Notes: a model not told the origin generated them from the sequence alone. Positions 30,040 through 42,141 are shown, counted from the first letter of the stretch. The stretch is DNA of 64,000 bases from Nemertoderma westbladi (GCA_032718475.1 JAUCBJ010008482.1:1-64000); one strand, 5' to 3'. Made by a program: numbers and translations.

Positions 30040-32311
30040 GTTTAGCTATACAGTTGAATGCTTACTGCTATAGTTACAGTTAAAGCAAGTCTAGTAATTC
30101 AGTATGACCGTTGGCCTAGTACCGGTAATTAATTACAATATATTAAAATACCGGTATACACTTATAGTATATATAAGTATTGTAAACTAGGTTTGTCACA
30201 GAGTACCGGTATATAATTTTAGCACAAATATATATAAATATATAATAGGCCTATCGTGAATACCGGTATACAGCCTACACTTATAGTATATAAGTATAAT
30301 TCTGGACTAGAATTAATTACAGAATACCGGTATAATTTCAGCCTAGATTTATAGAAATAAAGATAATAGGCCTATCTTGAATACCGGTATACCAATTATT
30401 TAAATAATTGAATTTCTGAATTTAAAGGTTACCTAGTTACTTTAACTTATTTTATTACCGTTATTTAAGCAGTATTCCAACTGATATTGAGACCTAGTCG
30501 TTGTATGGCAGGCCTACTATTTATAAATCGTTTGAGTTGATTTATAATATTTATATACCCGTTTAAAATGGGTTTTGTCAATATTTGAAATAAATGTTAT
30601 TATTTCTGGGGGAAGTCACTACACAGAAGCTGTGCGCTCTCAGTGAAGTGCTATTTATGGGACACTAAAACAGATAATTCTAATTTACCTAAGTTACTTA
30701 ATACTACAAATTACTTACGATACGGGTGAGATTAAATCTCTAATTAAACACAACAAAAATATTACGTACGAAATTTTTAGGGTAATTTTACAGGAAGTCT
30801 ACAAACCAGCCTAACAAAGGGTTAGAATTCTGGTTATTACAACGGACAGGGTACTACGGTATTTGAAAATAATAAGTAGTAGTAAATATATTGCACTGTC
30901 CAGATAGGAAAAATACCACCGTCTGACGACCTATAGCCGTATCGCTATAGGTACTACGTTATGTATCACGGAGTGTTCCTACCTAGAAGTTAATTACCGC
31001 GGACTACCAGATCCAACGTGCCTATTAACCACTTTACAACACAAATATACTGCCTACACTCTAATTACCTTCGGAAAGCACTGTACACCAAACCCTAAAT
31101 TAGATACAAGTACTTATTAAAACAGATAACTAGCAGTTAAATATACTTGAACAGTTAAAAGAACCACGGCATCTGCTGGAGTGACCGGAGCACAAAGTCA
31201 CCAGTCTTTACCTACGCCAAGCAGCCCGTGTAGTACCGGGGTTAATTTAACTATAACGGTATGTGTAACAAGCACAATTACTGTAGGAATAAACTTGGGG
31301 ACATGAATGTTGCGAATAATCGCATAAACTCTGAATAATAAATATTACGCTACCCGTACAGAATACTCAAACAAAATACAAACCAAATGCTGGCAGACTA
31401 CCACCAAGCCTAAATAAACTACAGTATGTGCAGATTCCAAAATGGTTAGTTAGTATGCATTCTAACACGGTAGTACGACTTATTCTTTAAGAGGGGATTG
31501 ACCTTACAGCTCTGGCTGCCCCAACTTACTAACTGGCACTTTATCAGACAAACTCTACACACGCAGCAATCTCTTCAGACCTAATAATAGCTAGACAACA
31601 ATCCAGCCTACAAAATATCTGAGTAATAACTATTACGGTACCTGAACAGACCACACAAACAAACACAGGCCAAAACGCTGGCAGAATACTGTCAAGCCTA
31701 AATAAACTACAGTATGTGCAGATTCCAAAATGGTTAGTTAGCATGCGTTCTAACACGGTAGTACGACTTATTCTTTAAGAGGGGATTGACCTTACAGCTC
31801 TGGCTGCCCCAACTTACTAACTGGCACTTTATCAGACAAACTCTACACACGCCGCAATTCCTCCAAACCCAACAACAATCCGACAACAGTCCGGCCTACA
31901 GTTATCTGAGCAATCTGAGCAGACTTACACGTCTTCAGCTCAATATTAACTTACATGTAAATAAAACCGACAGAAATAAGTAAAATCTCAATAAAAAACC
32001 AGGGCTGCAGTCCCTGATTAAATACTAAGACCTACCGGTATATAATAATCAAAATCGAATAATACTAATGTACTTATACTGGAAGTACCGGTTAGGACAG
32101 TTGGGCCTACAGACCTACAGCAGTACCGGTTCAGGCAGTTAGGCTTACGGACCTACAGCAGTACTGGTTCAAGCAGTTGGGCCTACGGACCTACAGCAGT
32201 ACCGATTCTGGCAGTTGGGCCTACAGACCTACAGCAGTACCAGTTCAGGTTTACCGGTCGACCGGTACTTTCAACTTTATTGCTTACTGCAATAAAGACT
32301 ATAACTGTTAT
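30040..32311 (-). other. Long leader of the BEL/Pao element with three repeat blocks
   Basis: No ORF of note. 32096-32247: four copies of a 38-bp unit (GCAGTTGGGCCTAC... CAGCAGTACC). About 31311-31886: two copies of a 288-bp unit sharing a TAAATAAACTACAGTATGTG block. About 30120-30395: imperfect units of about 120 bp with ATACCGGTAT and ATAGGCCTATC words. I could not identify a tRNA primer-binding site with confidence next to the 5' LTR. Confidence 0.8.
32096..32247 (-). repeat. 38-bp tandem repeat, four copies, in the leader
   Basis: CAG of CAGTTGGGC recurs at 32098, 32136, 32174 and 32212, an exact 38-bp period. The units differ by a few substitutions. The array lies about 65 bp inside the 5' LTR. 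Confidence 0.9.
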
Positions 32312-33497
32312 TGTACGCGCTTTTGAAGACCTTTAGCAGTTTAACCTGCCAAAATTTATATGTCTTTTGGTTTATAAATAGACTTTAGAAATTGACAAAT
32401 ATTTAATACCAATAAACACAACATTAGCAGAAGCCAGCCTAGTGCGCGTCCATTCACCCACTGGATATACCCGGGAGACTGGATTCTGAGGGCTTAGATT
32501 GTTATTGCAGTGTAAGCTTACTGTATTATTCGATTGATCGTTAATAAATAATTTCTGACCAATATTATTCACTTTCGGGAAATATTAACAGTTCCTTTAG
32601 GACGTGGCGCTCTATCTAGGTAAACAAAGCTATGACTTATACTAAACACAACGGTAAGTCGGTAAGGCTTATGATTCACGTATGAGGCGCATTCTTTAGG
32701 AAATGCTTAGTTATCAGTCACAATCATGCACACTACCGGTAACACACAATACTGCTCACTAATTTGCCGACCGTCAATGAATTTTATCATATATAAAGAG
32801 AACAGCAACAGACTCATGTAGTGCTTATCAAATAGCATTAAATTCACTACAAACCACAATAATATAAGTCGCAATCGCTATATGTAACCTGTCTCTCTAA
32901 CCTGTAGTGTATCAAGAAAATTTGGAAATTTGGGTTCTTTATAGATGTTCTCCAAATAATATTCAACCAACTGATACAAAATAATAACAACAATAAAATA
33001 GCAGTATAATAATGTATGTTGAACCGATAATGTAAGACTGAACTGGACTGTTAAGACTGATAACAGTTATACGCTCTATAATCTAAGCCTACTAATGTTT
33101 CTTCTAAAGTCTGAAACGAATTGACTCTAGAGCCGGTGTTCCTGGCCTAGATCGAAACAACACAACAGTATCACAAAAAACAGTAAGACTGAACACTCCC
33201 AGCACGATCTGCCAAATATCTCCACATCGACAGAAAAAATCGCTCTGATTGGCTGTTAAGCTAAACAAAGAACCATGTGTCCAATGGCCGTTTCCATGTC
33301 AGCAACCAGCTGTTAGATGTCGTAATCTGAATCATCAAGGCTAAGCTGTGCCAGGGTATTTGACGCATTGCGGGTTTTTTGCCTTACCATGTCCGCCGAA
33401 GCACACATATAGAAGAATGACTTTTATGTCCGTTAAAACACCTATAACGGTACCTTGCGGGCGAGGGGGACTGATTATATCCGCAAAAGCTTTTACA
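32312..33497 (-). repeat. 5' LTR of BEL/Pao element
   Basis: Partner of 15356-16541. On the minus strand transcription should start within it and run to lower coordinates. Followed (plus-strand coordinates) by the second AATCT duplication at 33498-33502. Confidence 0.95.
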
Positions 33498-33502
33498 AAT
33501 CT

Positions 33503-34209
33503 CATCGGATTAGATATTAGTACTGAAGGTAAAACACAATACATCCTTGTCTTGTATACGACGATCGGTTGGTGATGTTAATAATAGAGTCTGATAATAA
33601 TAATTATATCCATCCATAGAACAGGTACATTTGCTTCCTTTGGAGGATAGAAGATAGTCTCGTAAGTCGAGGTACACTACCTGTTTGGTACTTAAAGTGA
33701 AAATGTCGTTTTGAGAAAATCGGACTTTATAAGAAAATTTAAAATTTTAAGTAAAAATTTTCAATTTTTTGATTTTCATTGTGATATATGCATATGCAGT
33801 TTTCTATGGGGAATCCAAATCTGTTAACCGCGTGTTAATAGCTAACTTGGTTTTTGAGATAATCCACTTTGAAGGAAGAGTAGTGAGAAGTTATGAAATT
33901 TATAAAATTATTTAAACACCAGTTCGCCGATATATGTCTGCGTGTTAGTAGGTCTGTCTGACGGTCGGTCTGTCTGACGGTCAGTCTGTCTGTTTGTCAG
34001 TCAAAAATGTAAAACATTCTATCTTCAACTTATTTTTATCCATTTGTACGAAACTCTATTTTGATGCACTATTCCGTTTAAATGTTTAGTTCCCAGTGGA
34101 AAGTGACGTGTACGTCGGTTTGTCAGTCTGTTTGTATGTCTGTTTGTTTGTCAACAATTTAAAACTTACCATTTTCAACTTCTATTTATTCATTTGTAGC
34201 ATTACTAAT
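33503..34209. other. No gene; CTGT-rich repeats
   Basis: From 33942 there are runs of GTCTGTCTGACGGTCGGTCTG type. Two related blocks 150 bp apart (TTCAACTTATTTTTATCCATTTGTA near 34024, similar near 34174) form an imperfect tandem duplication. Similar CTGT-rich blocks occur at 45064-45645 and 57718. Confidence 0.6.
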
Positions 34210-34480
34210 CGAAGTCCCAAGCTAAATAAAAGGTTAGCTAGTTGTACACGTGCTGCTCGAAGTCCCAAACTAAATAATCAGTTAACCTAGTTGTTCACGA
34301 GCTGCTCGAAGTCCCAAACTAGATAACCAGTTGGCTTAGTTGTTCACGTGCTGCTCAAAATCCCAAACTAGATTACCAGCAACCTTAGTTGTTCACGTGC
34401 TGCTCGAAGTCCTAAACTAGATAACCAGTTAGCTTTGTAGTTCACGTGCTCGTGCTGCTCGAAGTCCCAAACTGTGTAAC
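34210..34480 (+). repeat. 49-bp minisatellite, about five and a half copies
   Basis: Units starting CGAAGTCCCAAACTA and ending GTGCTGCT begin at 34210, 34258, 34307, 34356, 34405 and 34460. Confidence 0.95.
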
Positions 34481-34763
34481 TTTTTTGCCTCACTTTATAG
34501 ACATTTGTTTGCTATTTGACATGCAAATTATTCACCTCGCCCCAATAGCATCACAAAAATGTTACTCAATGTTACTCTTAATGTATTAACTCAGTGTAGT
34601 TTCCAGCTGGTTGACTTAGTAATACATAATAATGCTAATAACTTTGGAAGTACTCATCCAATCGGGATGATTTTTAGCTCATTAGAGAGCTGAGATGTTG
34701 GCCAATCACATCTAACTCAAAAACCTCATTTTCACCTTACGGTACCTTTTCGCTTGCACACTG

Positions 34764-36690
34764 CCACATTTGGGTAGGTGCTAAAATGTACAATGAGCAA
34801 CAATGACCAACAACGAGCAACAATGAGCAACAACGAGCAACAATGAGCAACAACGAGCAATAATAAAGTACAACAACGAGTAACAATGAGCAACAACGAC
34901 CACCAATGAGCAACAACGACCAACAATGATCAATAACGAGCAACAATGAGCAACCAAAATAGAAATAAATTTTGGTGGTAACCAAAACAATAAACGAAAG
35001 TTAAGACTTGTTACAAGATTATGGGTCCAGTCACCAAAAGCTGAGGTAATAAGGGTCCGGTCAATAATACACAAGTAAAATATAAATCAAATATAAAGCT
35101 TCAATACGGTATTCGGACACTCTATAGTATAGAGTGTCCGGTACGGTCAGTAGCCACTTCCCTGTAACTCCTGAGCAACTAATTGACTAACCTTAACCCA
35201 GTAACCTAAATAACAAATCAAATACAAAATAGTCTTGGCCTACCCCATCCCATAAGCTATACAGTAAGTAGTCTGTAATATAGAACGCTAGGCAGACTTC
35301 AGGACTGTCGGGCTGTCCAAATGTATAAAATACAAAATAATAAAACGAAAACCAGTTCACACTTCACTTCACAGTACCGTACATCAGACAGTCAGAACCA
35401 GATAATAGGTAGAGGGGCGGGAGGGCCCTGAAACCACATTGTACCGATAATAGAACTACATGACTTTACGGCAGTTCATTAATTATTAGGTATTGTTAGT
35501 ACCGGTAAGTTTAAACGACACTATCCGAACAGAACAAGACTGATAGACTGAAATCAGGTATAAACTGATAAATATTTGTAGGCCTACCGGTGCCGGTATA
35601 GCAGTATTGTGCACCATCTTGATGACATTGCGGGTATGGAAGCATTTTTTATTAAGTTCTTGGTTGGGAATTTATTTATATCCTACATATATATTCGGGT
35701 ATACTGGGATACATTACTGCATAAGTATCATTGTTGCTCACTGTTGCTCGTTGTTGCTCATTGCTGCTCGTTGTTGCTCATTGTTGCTCATTGGTGCTCG
35801 TTGTTGTACTTTATTATTGCTCATTGTTCCTTGTTGGTGCTCATTGTTGTGCTTTATTATTGCTCGTTGTTGTTCATTGTTGCTCGTTGTTGCTCATTGT
35901 TGCTCGTTGTTGCTCATTGTTGTTCGTTGTTGCTCATTGTTGCTCGTTGTTGTACTTTATTAATGCTCGTTGTTGTTCATTGTTGCTCGTTGTTGCTCAT
36001 TGTTTTTCGTTGTTGCTGATTTGTTGCTCGTTGTTGCTCATTGTTGTTCATTGTTACTCGTTGTTGTACTGTATTATTGCTCAATATTGCTCGCATTGTT
36101 GCTCGTTGTTGCTCATTGTGGCTCGTTATTGCTCATTGTTGCTCGTTGTTGCTCGTTGTTGGTCATTGTTGCTCATTGTTGCTCATTGTTGTGATTTATT
36201 ATTGCTCGTTGTTGTTCATTGTTGCTCATTGTTGCTCATTGTTGCTCATTGTTTCTCGTTGTTACTCGTTGTTGTACTTTATTATTGCTCGTTGTTGCTC
36301 ATTATTGCTCGTTGTTGCTCATTGTTGCTCATTGTGGCTCGTTGTTGGTCATTGTTGGTCATTGTTACTCGTTGTTGTACTTTATTATTGCTCGTTGTTG
36401 CTCATTATTGCTCGTTGTTGCTCATTGTTGTGCTTTATTATTGCCTGTTGTTGTTCATTGTTGCTCATTGTTTCTCGTTGTTGCTCATTGTTGCTCGTTG
36501 TTGCTCATTGTTGCTCGTTGTTGCTCATTGTTACTCATTGTTAATCGTTGTTGTACTTTATTATTGCTCGTTGTTGCTCATTAATGCTCGTTGTTGCTTA
36601 TTGTTGCTCGTTGTTGCTCATTGTTTCTCATTGTTGCTCGTTGTTGCTCATTGTTGCTCGTTGTGCATTTTAGCACCTACCCCACATTTG
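34764..36690. mobile_element. Foldback (FB-like) element with decamer-array arms and 9-bp duplication
   Basis: The element proper is 34773-36681 (1909 bp). It starts GGTAGGTGCTAAAATG and ends with the exact complement CATTTTAGCACCTACC. The 9-bp duplication CCACATTTG flanks it at 34764-34772 and 36682-36690. The left arm (to about 34953) is an array of GAGCAACAAY decamers; the right arm (about 35729 to the end) is a longer, roughly 940-bp array of the complementary decamer. Arms built of short tandem units and a 9-bp duplication recall Drosophila FB elements, a Mutator-related group. The 775-bp middle has no transposase. Long Leu/Val/Cys-rich frames in the right arm are products of the repeat, not genes. 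Confidence 0.85.
35114..35140. repeat. Perfect 27-bp palindrome in the middle of the foldback element
   Basis: CGGACACTCTATA, a single G, then TATAGAGTGTCCG: perfect 13-bp arms around one base. It could form a tight hairpin or bind a dimeric protein. Confidence 0.9.
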
Positions 36691-37237
36691 TCAAATTTTA
36701 GATCGCTATTGGGTGTAATACCTAACTATTAACTAAGTCTTTACAACTAGATTCTGATTTGATTTTGCTATGTTACCATTTAAATTGGTGATCCGACGAT
36801 AGACCATTTCTACTACCAATATGGAGTACTAAACATTTGTGTGTTGCAATCGATAACTTCCACCTTTTCGCCCATTCCTATAGAGAGACCAGGGCAAGGT
36901 CCAAATTGGTGGAGTTAGTGCGTGCTGCATACAATTTTACATCATCTGCAAATAGTTTACAGATGATGTAAATATATATCTAATCCTATATAACATATAA
37001 TATTAATATATAATTTACTATAATCAAATAAAAATGTATATAACACAAAATAAAAAACCACCAAGGTACATTAAAAATATACAGATCTACTATATTTTGT
37101 AGTGTAAAACCCAAATCTTTATATTTAAATTACAGGTACATTAGATCAATCAGTTTATATGCATGCATTCAATCAGTTTATATGCATTCAATCAGATTTG
37201 TTATTGAAATCTATCAGTAATACACTGAAAATATTTT
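36691..37237. other. No gene; one small hairpin
   Basis: TTTACATCATCTG (36936-36948) pairs with CAGATGATGTAAA (36960-36972). The remainder is AT-rich. Confidence 0.6.
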
Positions 37238-37273
37238 ACCGCTGAAGAGCCATTAGGGCGAAATGCATTCGGT
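37238..37273 (+). ncRNA. Candidate type I hammerhead ribozyme core
   Basis: All core elements occur in order: stem I strand ACCG (37238-37241), CUGAAGA (37242-37248; the CUGANGA box), stem II GCC/GGC (37249-37251 with 37257-37259) around a 5-nt loop, GAA (37260-37262), the A15.1-U16.1 pair (37263 and 37268) closing a tiny two-base-pair helix III with a 2-nt loop, U17 (37269) as cleavage position, and stem I return strand CGGU (37270-37273). A minute helix III is known from newt satellite, retrozyme and Penelope hammerheads, which may work as dimers. AAATAT and ATATAT words further out could extend stem I. Not tested. Confidence 0.65.
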
Positions 37274-37564
37274 TTTTTATATATATTAATTAATAAATTA
37301 TTTTACTGTATTAATTATTTTACTATATGCTAATAAATTATATTTTTTATTATGATATTAATAAAAACTGTTGCTGGCGAATAACTTTTTTTGATTTATA
37401 TTAATTACACCGGGTGTCAGCTTCAATAAACAACTTTCCTCAATATCTTACCTATAATATTATACTATTAGTTTATTTAATTAACTATATTATACATATA
37501 ATATTAAAATTTACTATACATATAATATTAGTAAATAATTAACATATGATACAAATAATATAGT
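37274..37564. other. AT-rich, no gene
   Basis: TATA and AATTAATTA-rich sequence directly after the hammerhead core. It may be part of the same element, whose ends I could not define. Confidence 0.45.
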
Positions 37565-37702
37565 TAGGGAAAGGAACAGGTTACAGTGGCACGTTATTCT
37601 GACCAAAACAATAAACGAAACTCAATAGAACAGTGTACTGTCTTGTTTATTGTTTTGGTTGCTTCCAACCAACCTCTGTAACCTGCTTCTTTACTAACCT
37701 GC
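37565..37702. mobile_element. Palindromic foldback element, about 138 bp
   Basis: GTTAGGGAAAGGAACAGG and onward is mirrored by CCTGCTTCTTTACTAAC at the other end; inside, ACCAAAACAATAAACGA is mirrored by TTGTTTATTGTTTTGGT. The ACCAAAACAATAAACGAAA word also occurs inside the foldback element at 34980-34998. Confidence 0.75.
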
Positions 37703-37848
37703 CTACAAGTAGGTTTTAGTGTAAGCGTGTGTGGTGTGTAAGTGTAGGCGTAGCGTTTACCCCTTATTTTTTGGGGTAATCAGCTGTTATTTGCTTTGAT
37801 TTTCCCAGGAAGATGGATAAATTATGATTGCGTTAAAAGTACCCCCCA

Positions 37849-37881
<33 letters not shown>

Positions 37882-40800
37882 TATACAGATACGGTTTTTA
37901 AAACTTAACCCCTATTAATTAAAATATTGAGTTTGTCGTGGGGAACATGGCTCGAAGTCGAAACACATGGCCGTCTCTATTGAATCCATGGAACATATGC
38001 TTTTAATGTTATAGACACCAGACTTTAGGGTCATCTAAGAGCAGACAGAGAGAATACATAGAACGAATGCTAAGTGTGAACCCATTACTCAAAATACCGT
38101 TAACTCAAGCTTGCCAATATCCAATATCAAGACGTTTCCCTTTATTTAATTAATTTACTAGTACTCAATCTCATGCAGGGGAGGGGGGTAATATCGACAA
38201 ATTAATATCTACAAAAAGAAAAGTTTCTTACATGTTTAGATGTTTTAAAAATTGGTGATATTTTGCACATCTAAACCAATTTTTTTTAACAATATTGAGA
38301 CTTTGACTCACTTTGACTCACTGAGACACACTTTGAGAAAACTAATGACATTACATTAACGGTCAGTGTATGCAGTGGCTACCCCTCTGCAGTAATATAA
38401 TACTGTTGGAAAAAGCTTTAATGCTCAAAAATTTCGCCTCTCTTTATGCCTGCAATTTCACCCCCTAGAAATTTGCTGCGGGGGGATTGCCCCCCCCCAC
38501 CCCCCCCCCCCCCATCCCCCACCGCCCCGTATGCCTATGCATGTAATATTACAAGGTTTAATTAATCCTTAGTACATAACATCCCAGAGTTTTTTGAAAT
38601 TACATCTAAAAGAAACGGCTGTATATTTGCTTTGTGTTTATTTGTTAGCCAAAGTTTGGAGAAGTTTTCTGTCAGAGATTTTACAATTTATTATTTGGAC
38701 AACTTTGTAGCGACTTTGACTACCAAACTGCATGTGTTCTAATCAATCTGAATAGTTACTGTACAAAGGGAATCAAATATTAATATTATATTCTCAATAT
38801 TCACGTAACTTTTGAACCTGTCAGATTTAGTAGTAATTTATCTCGCATAGAGAGTTTCCTTATTCAATAGCCTTTACCAAAATCCCCTGACATTTCTCTG
38901 TTTGAAATTCTGTTGAAACTCTAATCAAAGGAAATGGGTGCTGCATGGACATGACACCACTATGTGCCTATAATATAAATAATAAAGCGCGGTTTTCGAC
39001 ATAAAATATTCCTTCCTTCCATTCAATTAACTACATTTTTTACAACTAACTGTTGTTGTCTAAAGGTTTTACAATCTGCCACCCCTTGTAACTGGTTCCC
39101 ATCTCACTGCTGCATGGATTCCTTACCATGACTCACCAATAGCAGGCTTCCATTGATTCACAGGAAACATCGCCGCAATTACTAATGGTAAAAACTCATG
39201 CTTTCTCCACTAAACTCCCTTATTTTGAATCGCATTTAAAAAAAGATTACAAATATAGGTCAGTTTTTTTGGTTGTTATCTATTTCGTAAAATATATTTA
39301 ACTGATAAAACAATCGACACCCTGTTTGTTGATTAACTGTTTGTATCCTTTGGGGTATTTTCATGATCCTCTGATTTGTTAATTTCTACTGTTTGTAAAA
39401 CATTTAGGGTTTCTATAATACGGAAACGCATTAATTTTATCGAAGTACAGTTTTTCGAAGTATATAATTTTGCCTGCTGAATTGTATACATATATACGCA
39501 ATGTACATTGTAGGCATACATGGTATATCTTCTTTCTAGAACATGATACACTTGTTTTGCTAATAGCTTGGTACGCATGGTATATGGAAGGAACATCGTA
39601 TACATAGTAACGTAGTTGAGTAGTAATTAATAAAATTATTTATTGATAAAATTTAAAATAATGGTATTCTTTTTTCTACCCTTTTACATATTATTTATGC
39701 ATTACAAATAGGCCTAGTAATTATTTAATTAATAAAGAATTCATTATACTTATAATAAGACTAATAAAGAATAAACATTTATCAGACTTATATCTACCAT
39801 ATTTACGTATTCATCCAGAGTAAAGTATCTTACTTTTTATCGATAAACTCCTAAATGGTTAGAATTATATTTATCATCACTATTTTGGTCTTTTTGCTAT
39901 TAGCAAATATACCTAGGCCTAGGCAAATATATCAGAGAGCTTCCTCTAAGCAGTAAAACTATTTTTCTGAGGATAAGCCTTAAAAAGAGACAGGAAAAGG
40001 GACTCTTCGAAAGTAGTGTCGAAAGATTTCGATCATCTACAAATTGATCTAATGTGATCGATCATTTCATAAAGGAATTCCGTGCGCGTGACAGGGCTTG
40101 AAATATTTTGAACAAGCGTGGTCTTGGCACAAAGTCGCAAATAATAACTTGAAGAACTCTACAAAATTGCACACTTTGTAGATGTTTTTTCAATGAAAGT
40201 GGAAAGTGCCAGAACGTTTCTGACCACAAAGACGCAGGCATTTGTTTAGGACTACTAATAGAGAATCCAAAACCAGAACAAAATAAATAATACTTCATAT
40301 TGGCTCATATCATGATAAAATTCTTTGGAGAAGCATATAGGGAGGGAGGGAGGGGTGAGGGTGTTGCTTTTTGTTTATTAATAATAATTATAATATTAGT
40401 ATTCAGAGTAGAACTCGATGCTGAATAACTTAATAATCCAAACAAAACCTACATGAACTCCATCCAACCTAAAAGCATTATATAATCCCTAGATACCATG
40501 TAACTCAGTATGAAACCCAGTAATTAATCCCAAACACTTAGAAGGTAGTATCGCTATTCTTTCCTTCTTATAGTTTATAATTTTTTGCTCTTGTTCATAA
40601 TTTAGTGACGTCAGTTGATTTGATATTTATTGGTGTTAATTCAACCGAAAAATATTTTTCTCTTACTATTTTTCCAATGAAATGCCGTAGGAATTGCGGA
40701 GACGAGGATATATGGAATAGACGTCTCAAGGTTAACAATTCTAGTTAAGTTCAGTTCAATAATAATGCGAATCAGTGTTGGAGGTTGGGTTGATTTAGGC

Positions 40801-41691
40801 CTCAGTCAACCCAACTCAATATATCGGTGGCCTTGCCTAGCCCCTAATCAGTAGATGTTAACGTTAAGTCATCACTACTCGCTCTCCGAATGTTTAATAC
40901 AGACAGTAGGAATATCACAATACCGACATACATGCAGACAATTATCCTACCCTGCTATTTTTTTTGAACGTGCTGTTGCACAATTGGGTAGTTTAACAAA
41001 GAACAACAGAACATAACAATTGTAGTTTAGAACGAAATAATTAACGATCCTTTGTAAAATGTCGACATGTATTATTTCCGAAATAAAACTTAATTACCGC
41101 TCATTTTGGCTCTAAATGTTTATAAAAATAATCACGTTAAACGAGATTGAATCATAATTACGTGAAACATCACAAGATAGAAAACTCCTTCACTCCCAGT
41201 TCTAAAAAAACCTAAGCATTATTCAGTAATTAATACCTAGCACCTTGTCAATAATAATGACTTGTCAATTCAAATGTCACAATATCATTTGATACCCAAT
41301 TACAAACGTCAAATTAGAATAGTGTGTAGGTTAAGGCCATAGTTAGGACAACCAACATGGGAAGAACACTGTCACCGTTCATGGCCATGCTTGTTGGTTG
41401 TTAAAGGCTGCACCCCATACAGCAAACACAATGTTTGATAAATTAATCGCCATTCCGAAACCATTTAAATGCAACCAAACTCCTTATCTGCTATTGTCCC
41501 TCTATAACCTTACAGTTACAACCAACTAATAATCCCCCGCAATAATGGCCATGATACTTGATAAAGAAATCGAATATATACAGTAAATGTATTCCATTTA
41601 AATAAATGATATTCGATTATTCAGATGTCTTTTGAATCGCAAATAGCTAAGTAAATATAAATCTCACGAATTAATTCTAATCATAAACCTT
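37703..41691. other. About 4 kb without recognised gene; C tracts
   Basis: C runs at 37849-37877 (29 bases) and 38500-38513 (14). Only short ORFs. AT-rich throughout, with scattered AGGCCTA words (39711, 39916). Confidence 0.5.
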
Positions 41692-41900
41692 ACAGGAATG
41701 TAGGAGGCAACTAGGTGACATATTAACACCATTCTTATTCATAATTGTGGTTGACTATGTTCTACGCTTGTTGGTTGTTGGTTGGTCGCTGATCTAGACT
41801 TTGCTGATGACTTAGGAGTACTCTCAGAATCACTAGAGGGAGCCCAACGGCTCCTCAGCTCATTAGAACAGGGTGCTTCTAGTGTTGGTCCTTTTATTAA
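41692..41900 (+). pseudogene. RTE-like LINE fragment (RT motif C region)
   Basis: Plus-strand reading gives a damaged QLGD.LTPFLFIIVVDYVLR segment followed by DFADDLGVLSESLEG, the RT active-site region with the catalytic ADD. It matches the RTE-like copy on the minus strand at 50520-50790. Both ends are lost and the frame is broken. It ends near 41900. Confidence 0.8.
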
Positions 41901-42141
41901 CTCCAGTTATTACCCACCCAGAAGTTATTTGCCCGCTTTTTAATAGTAAGAAGCGGGTTTTCAACTCGGTTATTTTCCCGGAACCCGCTTTTCGCATGTT
42001 CAAAACAGTTGCTATGGATAAACAAGTACATTCCATAATAATACAATACAGTTTACTGTATTGTATTCACAATACAGTTAACATTGCGATTGTACTGTGT
42101 ACTGTACTGTATGTGTATGTGTATTCAGTCTTCATTTTTAT
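41901..42141. other. Small hairpins, no gene
   Basis: AAGCGGGTT (41951) pairs with AACCCGCTT (41984), enclosing a TTATTTTCCCGG word also found in the foldback at 44879. A TACAGT/ACTGTA-rich stretch lies at 42045-42110. Confidence 0.5.

Larger units (their letters stand above)
15356..33497 (-). mobile_element. Complete 18.1-kb BEL/Pao LTR retrotransposon with three ORFs
   Basis: Bounded by two 1186-bp direct LTRs (15356-16541, 32312-33497), each with TG...CA ends, and flanked by AATCT on both sides. On the minus strand the order is: 5' LTR, 2.3-kb leader with three sets of tandem repeats, Gag-protease ORF, pol ORF (RT, RNase H, integrase), 3-kb AT-rich interval with a hAT insertion, third ORF of 813 codons, polypurine tract, 3' LTR. 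I count seven LTR differences (about 0.6%), so the insertion is recent. The element is very long for BEL/Pao, which usually run to roughly 5-10 kb. Confidence 0.95.

Noticed and set aside
32240-32311. A tRNA primer-binding site next to the BEL 5' LTR
   Set aside because: Only a weak TGGTACTGC word about 65 bp inside the leader; no convincing tRNA 3'-end complement.
34732-35074. Minus-strand ORFs of 64-97 codons over the left decamer array
   Set aside because: Same decamer repeat read on the other strand; no protein signal.
35607-36732. Long plus-strand ORFs rich in LLLVVAHCCS-type sequence, up to 333 codons
   Set aside because: They are translations of the TTGTTGCTCG decamer array; all three frames are open and the composition is purely repeat-derived.
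39333-39605. 90-codon minus-strand ORF with Tyr/Val-rich repeats
   Set aside because: Low-complexity AT-rich sequence, no motif, no splice or promoter context.
41951-41992. AAGCGGGTT hairpin as a transcription terminator
   Set aside because: Bacterial-type terminators do not apply in this animal DNA; it is more likely a small foldback fragment.
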